56,387 bases of DNA from Nioella ostreopsis (GCF_004000255.1 NZ_RCIQ01000003.1:1-56387); one strand, 5' to 3'; numbered from the stretch's first letter, positions 8,108 to 20,728 are shown. Notes: generated from the letters alone by a model not told the origin. Program-made: numbers and translations.

Positions 8108-8647
8108 ATGAAACAGGAGACGATCGTTCAACAGACCGCCGTCGAGACACCCCGCTTTGTGCTGCGGCCCTTGCGCACCTCGGACGCGGGTTTGCTGGAA
8201 TTCTACGCATCCGATCGGCGCGTGGCAGAGATGACCACGACCATACCGCATCCGCTGCCCCCCGGCGCGGCTGAGGCCTTCGTGGCCAAGGCGCAGCGCG
8301 ATGACCGGCGTGAACATGTCTGGGCCATGGATTCCTCGGAACAGGGCGGGGCGGAACTGATGGGGGTGATCTCTCTGGAACAGATGGATCGCAATCAGTC
8401 CGAGATCGGATACTGGGTCGCGCCAACCATGTGGGGAACCGGGCTTGCCTCCGAGGCGGTCAAAGCGCTTGTCGCGGCGAACCCGCTGATGAACGACACG
8501 ATCTTTGCCAGCGTGTTTCAGGACAACCCCGGATCGGCCCGCGTGCTGACCAACGCCAAATTCGCCTATCTGGGCGATGCCGAGGCGTTTTCGGTCGCAC
8601 GTAACGCCAAGGTGCCAACCTGGACGTATTTGCGCAAACTGAGCTGA
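8108..8647 (+). CDS. GNAT-family N-acetyltransferase
   Basis: This 179-residue protein has the RimJ/RimL-like GNAT layout: an opening strand RFVLRPLRTSDAGLLEFY, a central LMGVISLEQ strand, the acetyl-CoA region EIGYWVAPTMWGTGLASEAV (about residues 100-120, with the Q/RxxGxG/A-like W-GTG-A turn), and an ending FQDNPGSARVLTNAKFAYLG in which the Asn-Ser-Arg-Val pattern is typical. It likely acetylates an amino group on a protein or small molecule; the target is unknown. GAGGAGGAG lies just before the ATG at 8108. It sits between rpmA and obgE, a common place for such a gene in this family of bacteria. Confidence 0.88.
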   Translation: MKQETIVQQTAVETPRFVLRPLRTSDAGLLEFYASDRRVAEMTTTIPHPLPPGAAEAFVAKAQRDDRREHVWAMDSSEQGGAELMGVISLEQMDRNQSEIGYWVAPTMWGTGLASEAVKALVAANPLMNDTIFASVFQDNPGSARVLTNAKFAYLGDAEAFSVARNAKVPTWTYLRKLS

Positions 8648-8700
8648 GGGCGCGTGTGCCGGGGCTTGAGCCCCGGCCCGGTTCCCTCTAATCCCTCTGA

Positions 8701-10871
<2,171 letters not shown>

Positions 10872-10923
10872 CTTTTGTTCTTGATAAGAATACTCGAAAT
10901 CCAACCCCTCAACGGAGGCTGAC

Positions 10924-12189
10924 ATGACAGACCAGTCCAACATCCCCGCCCTCATGGCCGAGATGGGCACGCGCGCGAAAGCGGCTGCTGCGGAGCTGGC
11001 CTTCGCCCCAGCCGAGCAGAAGGCAGAGGCGCTGAATGCTGCCGCCGATGCCGTGTGGGCGCGCCGGGCCGAGATCATCGCGGCCAACGAAAAGGACATG
11101 GCATTCGGGCGCGACAAGGGGCTGTCATCAGCCATGCTCGACCGGCTGATGCTGGACGAGGCGCGGATCGAGGGGATCGTGGCGGGCCTGCGCGCCGTTG
11201 CAGCGCAGAACGACCCCGTGGGCGCGGTGATTTCCGAATGGGACAGGCCCTCTGGCCTGCATATCCAACGAGTGCGCACGCCGCTTGGCGTCATCGGCGT
11301 GATCTATGAAAGCCGCCCCAATGTGACAGCGGATGCAGGCGCGCTCTGCCTCAAGTCGGGCAATGCGGTGATCCTGCGTGGGGGCTCGGAAAGTTTCCAC
11401 AGCTCCGGCCTTCTGACGGAGTGCCTGAAGGACGGGCTGCGCGTGGCAGGGCTCCCTGAAGACGCGGTGCAACTGGTCCCGACGCGCGACCGGGCCGCCG
11501 TCAAGGAACTGCTGACTATGACCGACACGGTGGATGTAATCGTGCCGCGCGGCGGCAAGGGGCTGGTGGGACTGGTGCAACGAGAGGCGCGGGTGCCGGT
11601 CTTTGCCCATCTCGAAGGCATCTGCCACGTCTATATCGACAAATCCGCGGATCCGGTGAAGGCGCTGAACGTCGTGCTGAACGCCAAGACCCGCCGCACC
11701 GGGATCTGCGGTGCGGCGGAATGCCTGCTGATCCACCGCGAGGTGCTGGACACGATCGGACAGGGCGTTGTGCGCGCGCTTCTGGATGCGGGTGTCGAGG
11801 TGCGTGGGGACGAAGCCCTGCAAGCCATTGATGGGGTGACGCCAGCACGCGACGATGATTACGGCAGGGAATTCCTCGACATGATCATTGCGGCGAAGGT
11901 GGTGGATGACATCGACGCGGCCATTGCCCATATCCGGCGCTACGGGTCGAGCCACACGGAAAGCATCCTGACTGAGGATGACGAGGCCGCCGCGCGCTTC
12001 TTCCAGCGGCTCGACAGTGCGATCCTGATGCGCAATGCCTCGACCCAGTTCGCCGATGGCGGTGAATTCGGCATGGGCGGTGAGATCGGGATTGCCACCG
12101 GCAAGATGCATGCACGCGGGCCGGTGGGGGCGGAACAGCTGACCTCGTTCAAATACCTTGTCACGGGCGACGGCACGACTCGTGCGTAA
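10924..12189 (+). CDS. proA: Gamma-glutamyl phosphate reductase
   Basis: A 421-residue aldehyde dehydrogenase-fold enzyme that reduces glutamyl-5-phosphate with NADPH, the second step of proline synthesis. Family marks include [30 protein letters not shown], the catalytic Cys in [17 protein letters not shown], and the end [21 protein letters not shown] lies just before the ATG at 10924. It pairs with proB directly upstream. Confidence 0.97.
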   Translation: MTDQSNIPALMAEMGTRAKAAAAELAFAPAEQKAEALNAAADAVWARRAEIIAANEKDMAFGRDKGLSSAMLDRLMLDEARIEGIVAGLRAVAAQNDPVGAVISEWDRPSGLHIQRVRTPLGVIGVIYESRPNVTADAGALCLKSGNAVILRGGSESFHSSGLLTECLKDGLRVAGLPEDAVQLVPTRDRAAVKELLTMTDTVDVIVPRGGKGLVGLVQREARVPVFAHLEGICHVYIDKSADPVKALNVVLNAKTRRTGICGAAECLLIHREVLDTIGQGVVRALLDAGVEVRGDEALQAIDGVTPARDDDYGREFLDMIIAAKVVDDIDAAIAHIRRYGSSHTESILTEDDEAAARFFQRLDSAILMRNASTQFADGGEFGMGGEIGIATGKMHARGPVGAEQLTSFKYLVTGDGTTRA

Positions 12190-12305
12190 GGTATGCTGAC
12201 CTATTTGCACACGGACTTGTCGGGCCCGACCACAGTGCCGGGCTTGACCTTTCCTATGGAGTGAATTTAGGTCAGCCTTGCTTCCAGACCATGAAAGGCC
12301 ACCCC

Positions 12306-13502
12306 ATGACCGACGGATCCAACCTGCCCAAGACGCTCGTGCGCCGCATGCCGCTGGAGCCCGGCGTCAGCCGCCCGGTGGTGACGCCGATCCAGCCCTC
12401 GGTGGTCTATTCCTCGGAAAGCCCCGACCAGTTGGAAGGGCAATATGAGGGCAAGGAACACGGCTACACCTACAGCCGCGAGGGCCATCCAAACGCCGAT
12501 CTGCTGGCCGCCAAGATCGACATGCTGGAAGGCGGGCAGGGGGGCATCATCTGTGCCTCGGGCATGGCGGCTGTCGGCACCGCGCTAATGGGGCTGCTCA
12601 GCCAGGGCGATCACGTGATCGGGGGCGATCAGCTTTATGGCCGGTCGCTGCGCATGATGACACAGGACCTGCCGCGTTTCGGGATTGCCACGACGCTGGT
12701 CGATACCGGAGATGTCGCGGCCGTCGCCGCCGCGATCCGGCCGGAAACGAAGATGATCCTGGTCGAGGTCATGGCCAACCCCACACTTGTCATCGCGGAT
12801 ATGGAGGGCATCGCCGCGCTCTGCCGCGACAAGGGCATCCTGCTGGCGGTCGACAACACCTTCACCACGCCGACGGCCTACCGGCCCTATGACCACGGCG
12901 CCGATATCGTTATCCACTCCGTCACCAAACTGCTTGCCGGACATGCTGATGTGACGCTTGGCTATGTGTCCGCGAACGACCCGGAACTGACGGAAAAGAT
13001 GAAGGTTTTCTGGATCACCATGGGCGCGACGCCCTCGCCGCATGATTGCTGGCTTGCTGAACGGGGCATTTACACCTTCGATTTGCGCTACGAGAAATCG
13101 CAGGACAATGCCGCGCTGCTGGCCGACTACCTTACCACCCTGCCGGGTGTGAAACGCGTTGTCTATCCGGGCCGAAACGACCACCCAGACCACGCCCGCG
13201 CCGCGCATCTGCTGAACCGCCAGTTCGGCAATATGGTCAGCTTCGAGATCGAGGGCGGCCGCGCCGCCGCCAATGCCATGATCCGCGCCATGCCCGACAT
13301 GGCCTTTGCCCCCACGCTTGGCGATGTGGGCACGACTGTCAGCCACTCGGCGACGTCATCCCACCGGCTGGTGCCTGTTGCGGACCGCGAAGCCATCGGT
13401 ATCACGGAGGGCTTCTTCCGGGTGTCCGTCGGGATCGAGGATATCGAGATTCTGAAAGCCGATTTCGCGGCGGGCTGCGCGGCGGCGGCTGCGGCGGGCT
13501 GA
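12306..13502 (+). CDS. Cys/Met metabolism PLP-dependent enzyme (cystathionine gamma-synthase-like)
   Basis: A 398-residue fold-type I PLP enzyme of the trans-sulfuration family. It has YTYSREGHPNADLLAAKI, the cofactor-stacking GMAAVGTALM region, VDNTFTTP, and the PLP lysine in DIVIHSVTKLLAGHADVTLG. The end carries SHRLVPVADREAIGITEGFFRVSVGIED. The family includes cystathionine gamma-synthase, cystathionine beta/gamma-lyase and methionine gamma-lyase; the sequence alone does not separate these with confidence. The start at 12306 has AAAGG 7 bases upstream; an earlier in-frame codon lacks one. A TTGACC box around 12244 may be its promoter. No SAM-II riboswitch motif is seen in the leader. Confidence 0.88.
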   Translation: MTDGSNLPKTLVRRMPLEPGVSRPVVTPIQPSVVYSSESPDQLEGQYEGKEHGYTYSREGHPNADLLAAKIDMLEGGQGGIICASGMAAVGTALMGLLSQGDHVIGGDQLYGRSLRMMTQDLPRFGIATTLVDTGDVAAVAAAIRPETKMILVEVMANPTLVIADMEGIAALCRDKGILLAVDNTFTTPTAYRPYDHGADIVIHSVTKLLAGHADVTLGYVSANDPELTEKMKVFWITMGATPSPHDCWLAERGIYTFDLRYEKSQDNAALLADYLTTLPGVKRVVYPGRNDHPDHARAAHLLNRQFGNMVSFEIEGGRAAANAMIRAMPDMAFAPTLGDVGTTVSHSATSSHRLVPVADREAIGITEGFFRVSVGIEDIEILKADFAAGCAAAAAAG

Positions 13503-13572
13503 CACCGCGCCTGTTGTCGAATCGGGTCGGCAAGCGCTAGGCGGGCCTTGATTCCTTCGGAAGGTTTTGAAC

Positions 13573-14616
13573 ATGGCCCGCAACACGCTGTCCGCAGCCC
13601 TGAACGCCGTGCCCGACCCGATGCTGTTCATCGGCACCGGCGGCATGATCGAGCTGAGCAATCCGGCTGGCGAAGCTCTGTTCGGCGTCTGGATCAAGGG
13701 GCGCAGCTATGTCACCGCCCTGCGCCAACCCGCCTTGCTGGGGGAAATCGACCTCGTTCTTCGCGGCAATCGCCCGTCAGAGACCCGCTACATCAAGTCC
13801 GACCAGACCGGGGAAACCCAGTTTCGGGTGATGATCTCTCCGATTGCGGAAACGGATGCCGGACAGGCCGGGGTGATTTTGCATTTCACCGATATCACCC
13901 ATCTGCGTGAGGCCGAGGAGATGCGCCGCGACTTCGTGGCCAATGTAAGCCACGAACTGCGCTCGCCATTGACGGCTGTCCTGGGATTCGTCGAAACCCT
14001 GCGTGGCCCGGCCCGAAACGACGCCGAGGCCCGCGACAGGTTTCTGGCCATCATGGAGCAGCAGGCCCTGCGGATGAACCGGCTGGTGGGGGATCTGCTG
14101 TCGCTGTCTCGGGTAGAGGCGGAGGAACGGGTGCGCCCCTCGGATGACGTGGATCTGCGCGACGTCGTGTCGGGCGTGTTGACCACGCTGCGCCCGCAGG
14201 CCGAGGATCAGGGCAGCGCGTTGGACCTTGTCTCGGCGCCGGGTGACTACCGGATTCGCGGCGACCGGGACCAGCTGACGCAGGTTTTCACCAACCTTGC
14301 CGAGAACGCCCTGAAATACGGGGGCAAGGGGCGACCCGTCACCGTACGGATGGAAACCGGCGAGGGCAGGGGGTCCATGCGCGGGCCAGTGGTGCGCGCC
14401 GAGGTGATCGACCGAGGCGATGGCATCGACCCGCTGCACCTGCCGCGCCTGACGGAACGGTTCTACCGCATCGATTCACACCGCAGTCGCGAGATGGGCG
14501 GCACCGGACTGGGTCTGGCCATTGTCAAACATATCGTCAACCGCCATCGCGGCCGGCTGCGGATTGTCAGCGAGAAGGGCAAAGGCAGCACGTTTACGGT
14601 CGTGCTGCCCCGGTAA
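13573..14616 (+). CDS. phoR: Phosphate-regulon sensor histidine kinase, without membrane segment
   Basis: This 347-residue protein has a PAS domain (about 5-105), a HisKA domain with phospho-acceptor His127 in FVANVSHELRSPL, and a HATPase_c domain with NLAENALKYGG, DRGDGID and MGGTGLGLAIVKH. It is assigned to PhoR because it lies beside pst-phoU-phoB and matches that family's domain order. No hydrophobic N-terminal segment is present, so it is probably soluble or recruited by PstC/PhoU, unlike E. coli PhoR. The ATG at 13573 is preceded by GGAAGG at 13559-13564. Its stop codon directly abuts the stop of the convergent exporter gene. Confidence 0.9.
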   Translation: MARNTLSAALNAVPDPMLFIGTGGMIELSNPAGEALFGVWIKGRSYVTALRQPALLGEIDLVLRGNRPSETRYIKSDQTGETQFRVMISPIAETDAGQAGVILHFTDITHLREAEEMRRDFVANVSHELRSPLTAVLGFVETLRGPARNDAEARDRFLAIMEQQALRMNRLVGDLLSLSRVEAEERVRPSDDVDLRDVVSGVLTTLRPQAEDQGSALDLVSAPGDYRIRGDRDQLTQVFTNLAENALKYGGKGRPVTVRMETGEGRGSMRGPVVRAEVIDRGDGIDPLHLPRLTERFYRIDSHRSREMGGTGLGLAIVKHIVNRHRGRLRIVSEKGKGSTFTVVLPR

Positions 14617-15624
14617 TCAGCCGAACCGGTTGCGCGTGCGGTTTGCGAAGGCGACCAGCGACAACATCACCGGAACCTCCACCAGCACGCCCACCACCGT
14701 GGCCAGCGCCGCACCCGATTGTAGGCCGAACAGGCTGATCGCCACCGCCACGGCCAGTTCGAAGAAATTCGACGTGCCGATCATGGCGCAAGGGGCGGCG
14801 ACCCGGTGCGGGACTTTCATGATATACGCCGCGCCATATGCCAGCGCGAAGATGCCATAGCTTTGCAACAGGATCGGCACCGCAATCAGCGCAATGATCA
14901 GCGGCCGGTCGAGGATCGTCTGGCCCTGAAGGGCAAACAGGATCACCACGGTCACGATCAACCCCACGACCGACCATGGTTTGGCTTGCTCCTTGAACAG
15001 CTCGATTGCAGCTGGAGATCCGAGCCGTGCGCGAGTGATCAGTCCTGCGGCCAAAGGCAGTACGACATAAAGCACCACGGACAGCAGCAGCGTCTGCCAC
15101 GGCACGACGATATCGGTGACGCCGAGCAGGAAGGCGACGATGGGGGCGAAGGCGAAGACCATGATCACGTCATTCACGCTGACCTGCACCAGCGTGTAGG
15201 TCTCGTCGCCCTTGGTCAGTTGCGACCAGACGAAGACCATGGCCGTACAGGGCGCCGCGCCAAGCAGGATCAGCCCGGCGATATATTGGCTGGCGTCCTC
15301 GGGGTCGATCCAGGGGGCGAAGATGGTTTCGAAAAACAGCACGGCGAGGGCGGCCATGGTGAAGGGCTTGATCAGCCAGTTGACGGCGAGGGTGATCAGC
15401 AGCCCCGTGGGCTGGCGCGCGACATCCTTCAACGAGGCAGGGTCAACGCCCACCATCATCGGATAGACCATTGCCCAGATCAGCACCGCAACCACGAGGT
15501 TGACCGAAGCGATTTCGGCAATCGACACCGCGAAGATCAGCGAGGGCGCGACGATCCCCAACAGAATGCCGCCCACCATGGCCAGGGCCACCCAGACCGT
15601 CAGATAGCGTTCGAAATTGCCCAT
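14617..15624 (-). CDS. ACR3-family arsenite efflux transporter
   Basis: A membrane protein of 335 residues with about ten hydrophobic segments. It has the ACR3 marks [19 protein letters not shown] at the start, [20 protein letters not shown], the essential Cys in [15 protein letters not shown], and [17 protein letters not shown] near the end. The family exports arsenite using the proton gradient. The ATG at 15624 is chosen; a TTG 63 bases upstream adds a poor extension. It sits between phoR and pstS on the opposite strand with no arsC or arsR visible. Arsenate enters through phosphate transporters, so the location makes biological sense. Confidence 0.9.
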   Translation of the reverse strand: MGNFERYLTVWVALAMVGGILLGIVAPSLIFAVSIAEIASVNLVVAVLIWAMVYPMMVGVDPASLKDVARQPTGLLITLAVNWLIKPFTMAALAVLFFETIFAPWIDPEDASQYIAGLILLGAAPCTAMVFVWSQLTKGDETYTLVQVSVNDVIMVFAFAPIVAFLLGVTDIVVPWQTLLLSVVLYVVLPLAAGLITRARLGSPAAIELFKEQAKPWSVVGLIVTVVILFALQGQTILDRPLIIALIAVPILLQSYGIFALAYGAAYIMKVPHRVAAPCAMIGTSNFFELAVAVAISLFGLQSGAALATVVGVLVEVPVMLSLVAFANRTRNRFG

Positions 15625-15977
15625 GCTGCTGCCCGCCCCTGTTTCAGCCTCGCCGGTGGTTCTGACCGTGATGAAACGGGATTGCAAGGGAATCGATTCT
15701 CGCGCCCCGTCGAATCGATCAAGGCCCCGACATCTCGGTTCGGATTCGCCCGATAGAAATGCATCGTGACAGGGAAGATTATGGAAAGGGCTGTCCGGGT
15801 ACTTTGGCTAAACATCTGTAATCATTTGCTATCAGGAGTCATCCCGGTCTGGACGGACCGGCACTGTCATAAAACCGTTACGTAACTGTCACAAAAGCAT
15901 AGCGCCCCACCGATAGACGGCCCCTGAGAGCGCGACAGACCGCGTTCCGACAGGAAAACCAAACGGAGAAATCCACC
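15625..15977. other. Intergenic region between the ACR3 gene and pstS
   Basis: About 350 bases without a gene. It holds the Pho box (15864-15892) and the pstS leader on the right, and the upstream region of the minus-strand exporter on the left. One isolated CTGTCAC half-site on the minus strand near 15766 is too little to call a second Pho box. Confidence 0.6.
15864..15892 (+). promoter_or_regulatory. Pho box (PhoB binding site) of the pst operon
   Basis: Three direct repeats stand exactly 11 bases apart: CTGTCAT (15864), CCGTTAC (15875) and CTGTCAC (15886), with A+T-rich spacers. This matches the PhoB consensus of 11-base repeats of CTGTCAN with AT-rich 4-base spacers. It lies 86 bases before pstS and predicts induction in phosphate starvation by the PhoB encoded at the end of the same cluster. 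Confidence 0.88.
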
Positions 15978-17021
15978 ATGTCTTTCGCAAAGCTGACCGT
16001 GTCCGCAATCGCGCTGGCCGCCGTGTCCGCCACCGCCGCCGCTGCCCAGGGCCGCGACAACGTCCAGATCGCCGGGTCCTCGACCGTTCTGCCTTACGCT
16101 ACCATCGTCGCCGAAGCCTTCGGCGAAAACTTCGACTTCCCGACCCCGGTCGTTGAATCCGGCGGCTCCTCCACCGGACTGCGCCGTTTCTGTGAAGGCG
16201 TCGGCGAAAACACCACCGACATCGCGAACGCCTCGCGCTCGATCCGCCCCTCCGAGATCGAAACCTGTGCCGCCAACGGCGTGACCGACATCATCGAAGT
16301 CCGCATCGGCTATGACGGCATCGTCTTCGCCTCCGACATCAACGGCAACTCCTTCGAGTTCACCCCCGCCGACTGGTATCTGGCGCTGGCCGCCGAACTG
16401 CCCGTCGATGGCGCCATGGTTGCCAACCCGAACACCAACTGGAGCCAGGTGCGCGACGGTCTCGCCGATCAGGAAATCGCCGCGTTCATCCCCGGCACCC
16501 GTCACGGCACCCGCGAAGTCTTTGACGAGCGCGTGATCCTGCAGGGCTGTGAAGACACCGGCGCCATGGAAGCCATCATGGAAATCAACGGCGGCGACGA
16601 AGACGCAGCCGAAGAGGCCTGCATGGCGATCCGCGGCGACGGCGTGTCTGTCGACATCGACGGCGACTACACCGAAACCCTGGCCCGTATCTCCGCCAAC
16701 CCCGAAGGGATCGGCGTATTCGGTCTGAGCTTCTACCAGAACAACACCTCTGTTCTGCAGGTTGCCACCATGAACGGCATCGTTCCCTCGACCGAGACCA
16801 TCGCATCGGGCGAATACCCGGTGTCGCGCCCGCTGTATTTCTACATCAAGGCCGCCCATCTGGACGTGATCCCGGGCCTGCAGGAATACGCGGATTTCTT
16901 CGTCTCTGACGACATTGCCGGCCCCTGGGGTCCGCTTGCGGCCTATGGCCTCGTGTCCGACCCGGAACTGGCCGAGACACAGCGCATCGTGGCCGAGCGC
17001 GTGACCATGGGCGACATGTAA
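15978..17021 (+). CDS. pstS: Phosphate ABC transporter, periplasmic phosphate-binding protein
   Basis: A 347-residue exported protein with signal peptide MSFAKLTVSAIALAAVSATAA ending before QGRDNVQ. The first phosphate loop VQIAGSSTVLPYA is clear, followed by VESGGSSTGLRRFC and RIGYDGIVFASD. It captures phosphate for the PstCA channel. GGAGAAATCCACC precedes the ATG. It is led by a Pho box and followed by a strong hairpin at 17038-17074, which would let PstS be made in excess over the membrane components. Confidence 0.95.
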   Translation: MSFAKLTVSAIALAAVSATAAAAQGRDNVQIAGSSTVLPYATIVAEAFGENFDFPTPVVESGGSSTGLRRFCEGVGENTTDIANASRSIRPSEIETCAANGVTDIIEVRIGYDGIVFASDINGNSFEFTPADWYLALAAELPVDGAMVANPNTNWSQVRDGLADQEIAAFIPGTRHGTREVFDERVILQGCEDTGAMEAIMEINGGDEDAAEEACMAIRGDGVSVDIDGDYTETLARISANPEGIGVFGLSFYQNNTSVLQVATMNGIVPSTETIASGEYPVSRPLYFYIKAAHLDVIPGLQEYADFFVSDDIAGPWGPLAAYGLVSDPELAETQRIVAERVTMGDM

Positions 17022-17037
17022 TCGCCTGACCCATCGG

Positions 17038-17073
17038 CGGGGCGGCCCTGGTCATCGGGCCGCCCCGTTTTCT
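17038..17073 (+). terminator. Terminator or attenuator between pstS and pstC
   Basis: A perfect 11-bp stem (CGGGGCGGCCC with GGGCCGCCCCG) closes an 8-base loop and is followed by TTTTCT. Placed within the pst cluster, it likely reduces read-through into pstC so that binding protein exceeds permease. Confidence 0.85.
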
Positions 17074-17099
17074 GACTGAACGGATCTGAAAGACCCGAT

Positions 17100-18560
17100 A
17101 TGCCCCTGATCTGGATCATCCTGGCCGTTCTGGCGCTTGGCGCCGCTGGCTACGTTCTGGGCCGCAAGCGCGCGGTCAGCAGTGCAGGCGGCGATATCCG
17201 CATCTTGCATTCCCTGCCAAATTACTACGGCATGAACGTCTTCCTGTCCGCTGTTGTGCCCGCGCTGCTGGTGCTGGTGGTCTGGCTTCTGGTACAACCA
17301 GCGGTCATCCAGCGGCAAGTGACGCAGTTGATCCCGGACAATGAAGTGATGAATTCAGGCGAACTCAGCCTGATCATGTCTGATGTCCGGCGCGTAGCCG
17401 ACGGTCTGGATAGCGCGGTTGAGCAGGGGGCGTTGACCCGCGAAGAAGCGCGGATGATCCGCACCGAATTCACCAATATCCGCGACACGCTTGCCAGCAT
17501 CGGCGTGGCCCTCGGGGACGATGTGAATGCCGATGTTCTGAATGCTGCGCAGCGCTACCGCTCGCTACAGAACACCGGAAACACCGTCATGGCGGCGGCT
17601 GTTCTGATCCTTGCCGCGCTCGGCCTTGGCTATGCCTATAGCCGCACCCACAAGGATTTTCGCGCCCGCAACACGGTGGAACGCGCGGTTCTGGCGATCC
17701 TGATCCTGGCCTCGACCATCGCCATCCTGACCACGGTCGGCATCGTGCTGTCGATGGTGCTGGAGACGCGGGATTTCTTCCACCTCTATCCGGCGCGCGA
17801 GTTCTTCTTCGGGACCGAGTGGATCCCGTCCTTTGAAGGCGGCTCTCACCTTGGCCTGTTGCCGCTGCTCTGGGGCACGCTTTACATTACCTTCATCGCG
17901 CTTTTGGTGGCGGTGCCCGTGGGGCTGTTCTCGGCCATCTACCTGGCAGAATATGCGGGCCGCAGGATGCGCGGCATGGCCAAGCCGATGATCGAGGTGC
18001 TCGCAGGCATCCCCACCATCGTCTACGGTCTCTTCGCGCTGATCACCGTGGGCCCGATGCTGCGCGACTATTTCGCCGAGCCGCTCGGGTTTGGCACCTC
18101 GTCGTCCTCGGTGATGACGGCGGGGATCGTCATGGGCATCATGCTGATCCCGTTCGTGTCGTCGCTGTCTGACGATATCATTAACGCGGTGCCGCAATCC
18201 TTGCGCGATGGCAGCTACGGCCTTGGCGCGACCCAATCGGAAACCGTCAAACAGGTGATCCTGCCTGCCGCACTGCCCGGTATCGTGGGCGCCATCCTGC
18301 TGGCTGCCAGCCGCGCCATCGGCGAGACCATGATCGTGGTGATGGGGGCAGGGGCGGCGGCGACGCTCAGCCTTAACCCGTTCGAGGCGATGACCACCGT
18401 GACCGTGAAAATCGTGGGCCAGCTGACGGGTGACACCGACTTTTCCAGCCCCGAGGCCCTTGTGGCCTTTGCCCTTGGCCTGACGCTCTTCGCCATCACG
18501 CTCGGGCTTAATATTCTCGCCCTCTATATCGTGCGCAAATACCGGGAACAGTACGAATGA
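17100..18560 (+). CDS. pstC: Phosphate ABC transporter permease PstC (long form)
   Basis: A 486-residue membrane protein. The C-terminal 250 residues are the ABC permease domain, with the coupling loop GLGATQSETVKQVILPAALPG and EVLAGIPTIVYGLFAL. The N-terminal part is longer than in E. coli (about 319 residues): it has a first membrane segment, a periplasmic helical stretch (about 80-150) and further segments. This long form is usual in Alphaproteobacteria. Its stop overlaps the pstA start by four bases (ATGA). Confidence 0.94.
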   Translation: MPLIWIILAVLALGAAGYVLGRKRAVSSAGGDIRILHSLPNYYGMNVFLSAVVPALLVLVVWLLVQPAVIQRQVTQLIPDNEVMNSGELSLIMSDVRRVADGLDSAVEQGALTREEARMIRTEFTNIRDTLASIGVALGDDVNADVLNAAQRYRSLQNTGNTVMAAAVLILAALGLGYAYSRTHKDFRARNTVERAVLAILILASTIAILTTVGIVLSMVLETRDFFHLYPAREFFFGTEWIPSFEGGSHLGLLPLLWGTLYITFIALLVAVPVGLFSAIYLAEYAGRRMRGMAKPMIEVLAGIPTIVYGLFALITVGPMLRDYFAEPLGFGTSSSSVMTAGIVMGIMLIPFVSSLSDDIINAVPQSLRDGSYGLGATQSETVKQVILPAALPGIVGAILLAASRAIGETMIVVMGAGAAATLSLNPFEAMTTVTVKIVGQLTGDTDFSSPEALVAFALGLTLFAITLGLNILALYIVRKYREQYE

Positions 18561-19897
18561 CCGACGCCTCCGCACCCGTGCCGCCGAAAAGCTCGCTCTA
18601 CGCGACGTCGGATCATGTCAAGCGCCGCAACAGAACCGAAGCCCGCTTTCGGGCCTATGGGTTCGCGGCCATTGCCATTGGCATTCTGGCGCTGATCCTG
18701 CTGGTGATCTCGATTGTCAGCAATGGCGCCAGCGCCTTTCGCCAGACCTACATCACCATCCCCGTGGAACTGACCGAAGCGCGGCTTGACCCGGCGGGCA
18801 ACCGCGATCCGGCTGAAATGGCACGCGTGACAACCTTCGGCTACGCGCCGCTGCTGGCGCAGGCGCTGCAACAGCATCTGCAAGGGCAGGGGATCTCGAT
18901 GGAGGGCGTCACGCCCCGCGACCTGATGGCGATGATCAGCCAGGAAGCGCCCGCACAGGTGCGTGCCCTCGTGCTCGCCAACCCCGAGATCGTGGGCCAG
19001 ACCGTGACGATGGAAATGCTGGCCGGGGGCCGGATCGACGGCTATTTCAAGGGCCGCGTGACGCTGGAAACCGCCGAACGCGACAGCAATGTCAGCCCCG
19101 CGCAACTGTTGCTCGCGGATCGTATGGTCGAGGCGGGGATGATCGAAACCCGCTTCAACTGGGCCTTCATCACCGGCCCTGATGCCTCCGACCAACGACC
19201 AGAGGCTGCCGGGCTTGGCATCGCGATCCTTGGCTCTTTCTACATGATGATCGTTGTGCTGGTGCTGGCGCTGCCGATTGGCGTGGCCGCCTCGATCTAC
19301 CTGGAGGAATTCGCGCCGCAAAACCGGTTCACCGACGCGATCGAGGTCAATATCTCGAACCTTGCCGCGGTGCCGTCGATCGTCTTCGGCATCCTTGGTC
19401 TGGCGATCTTCATCAACTTCGCCGGTCTGCCCCAATCGGCCCCTATCGTGGGCGGTCTGGTGCTGACGCTGATGACCCTGCCCACGATCATCATAGCAAC
19501 GCGGGCGAGCCTTCGCGCCGTGCCGCCGTCGATCCGTGATGCGGCGCTTGGCCTTGGGGCGTCAAAGATGCAATCTGTGTTCCATCACGTCTTGCCGCTG
19601 GCTGCGCCCGGCATTCTGACGGGCACCATCATCGGGCTTGCGCAGGCGCTTGGCGAAACCGCGCCGCTCCTCTTGATCGGTATGGTGGCCTTCGTCCGCG
19701 AATTCCCGGATGCGCCGCCGGAAGGCTTCTTCGACCCGACATCGGCGCTGCCGGTGCAGGTCTATAACTGGACACAGCGTTCGGACCCGGCTTTTGTGGA
19801 ACGGGCCTCGGGGGCGACAATCGTGCTGCTGGTGTTCCTGCTTTTCATGAATGCGATGGCCGTGATCCTGCGCCGCCGCTTTGAACGCCGCTGGTAG
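18557..19897 (+). CDS. pstA: Phosphate ABC transporter permease PstA (DUF3333 form)
   Basis: A 446-residue partner permease. The N-terminal 200 residues carry one membrane segment and a periplasmic domain of the DUF3333 type ([20 protein letters not shown]). The ABC permease core follows, with the loop [23 protein letters not shown] and [18 protein letters not shown]. Overlap with pstC by four bases indicates translational coupling; pstB follows within ten bases. Confidence 0.94.
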   Translation: MTDASAPVPPKSSLYATSDHVKRRNRTEARFRAYGFAAIAIGILALILLVISIVSNGASAFRQTYITIPVELTEARLDPAGNRDPAEMARVTTFGYAPLLAQALQQHLQGQGISMEGVTPRDLMAMISQEAPAQVRALVLANPEIVGQTVTMEMLAGGRIDGYFKGRVTLETAERDSNVSPAQLLLADRMVEAGMIETRFNWAFITGPDASDQRPEAAGLGIAILGSFYMMIVVLVLALPIGVAASIYLEEFAPQNRFTDAIEVNISNLAAVPSIVFGILGLAIFINFAGLPQSAPIVGGLVLTLMTLPTIIIATRASLRAVPPSIRDAALGLGASKMQSVFHHVLPLAAPGILTGTIIGLAQALGETAPLLLIGMVAFVREFPDAPPEGFFDPTSALPVQVYNWTQRSDPAFVERASGATIVLLVFLLFMNAMAVILRRRFERRW

Positions 19898-19904
19898 GCC
19901 GGGG

Positions 19905-20711
19905 ATGGATGACATGAACGATATGAGAATGGTGGAGCGCGCCGTGGATGACAAAGACCTGAAAATCACGGCAAAGGGCGTGGACGTGTTCTACGGCGAC
20001 ACCCATGCCATCAAGGGCGTGGATGTGGAAATCCTCGACAAGACCGTGACAGCCTTCATCGGGCCCTCGGGCTGCGGGAAATCGACCTTCCTGCGTTGCC
20101 TGAACCGGATGAACGACACGATCGACATCTGCCGGGTCACCGGCCAGATCCTGCTGGACAGCGAGGATATCTATCATCAGAAGGTCGATCCGGTGCAGTT
20201 GCGCGCCAAGGTGGGCATGGTGTTCCAGAAGCCCAACCCCTTCCCGAAGTCGATCTATGACAACGTAGCCTATGGGCCGCGCATTCACGGGTTGGCTCGC
20301 AACAAGGCGGAACTGGATGAGATCGTCGAGACCTCCTTGCGCCGTGCGGCGCTTTGGGAGGAAGCCAAGGACAGGCTCGACCAGCCCGGCACTGGCCTGT
20401 CCGGCGGCCAGCAGCAGCGGCTGTGCATCGCGCGGGCCGTGGCCACCAGCCCCGAGGTACTGCTGATGGACGAACCTTGTTCGGCGCTCGATCCGATTGC
20501 AACCGCACAGGTCGAGGAGCTGATCGACGAGCTGCGCGCACGGTTTTCCGTGGTGATCGTGACCCATTCGATGCAGCAGGCGGCGCGCGTCAGCCAGAAG
20601 ACCGCCTTCTTCCATCTCGGGGAGCTGGTCGAGTTCGGCGAAACGAGCCAGATATTCACCAACCCCAAAGACCCGCGCACCGAATCCTATATCACCGGAC
20701 GTATCGGTTGA
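19905..20711 (+). CDS. pstB: Phosphate ABC transporter ATP-binding protein
   Basis: A 268-residue ATPase with Walker [10 protein letters not shown], the Q-loop [14 protein letters not shown], signature LSGGQQQR, Walker [14 protein letters not shown] and switch His in IVTHSMQQA. The PstB-specific [11 protein letters not shown] is present. Several in-frame ATG codons (19905, 19914, 19923, 19929) are close together; GGGG at 19901-19904 gives better spacing to 19914, so the start is uncertain by a few residues. Confidence 0.95.
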   Translation: MDDMNDMRMVERAVDDKDLKITAKGVDVFYGDTHAIKGVDVEILDKTVTAFIGPSGCGKSTFLRCLNRMNDTIDICRVTGQILLDSEDIYHQKVDPVQLRAKVGMVFQKPNPFPKSIYDNVAYGPRIHGLARNKAELDEIVETSLRRAALWEEAKDRLDQPGTGLSGGQQQRLCIARAVATSPEVLLMDEPCSALDPIATAQVEELIDELRARFSVVIVTHSMQQAARVSQKTAFFHLGELVEFGETSQIFTNPKDPRTESYITGRIG

Positions 20712-20728
20712 GGAAAGAGCTGTAAGTC

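Noticed and set aside
12190-12305. SAM-II riboswitch before the Cys/Met enzyme gene
   Set aside because: The region lacks the conserved pseudoknot elements; a plain TTGACC-type promoter explains it.
15760-15780. Second Pho box for the ACR3 gene
   Set aside because: Only one CTGTCAC half-site is present and the position 11 bases away does not match.
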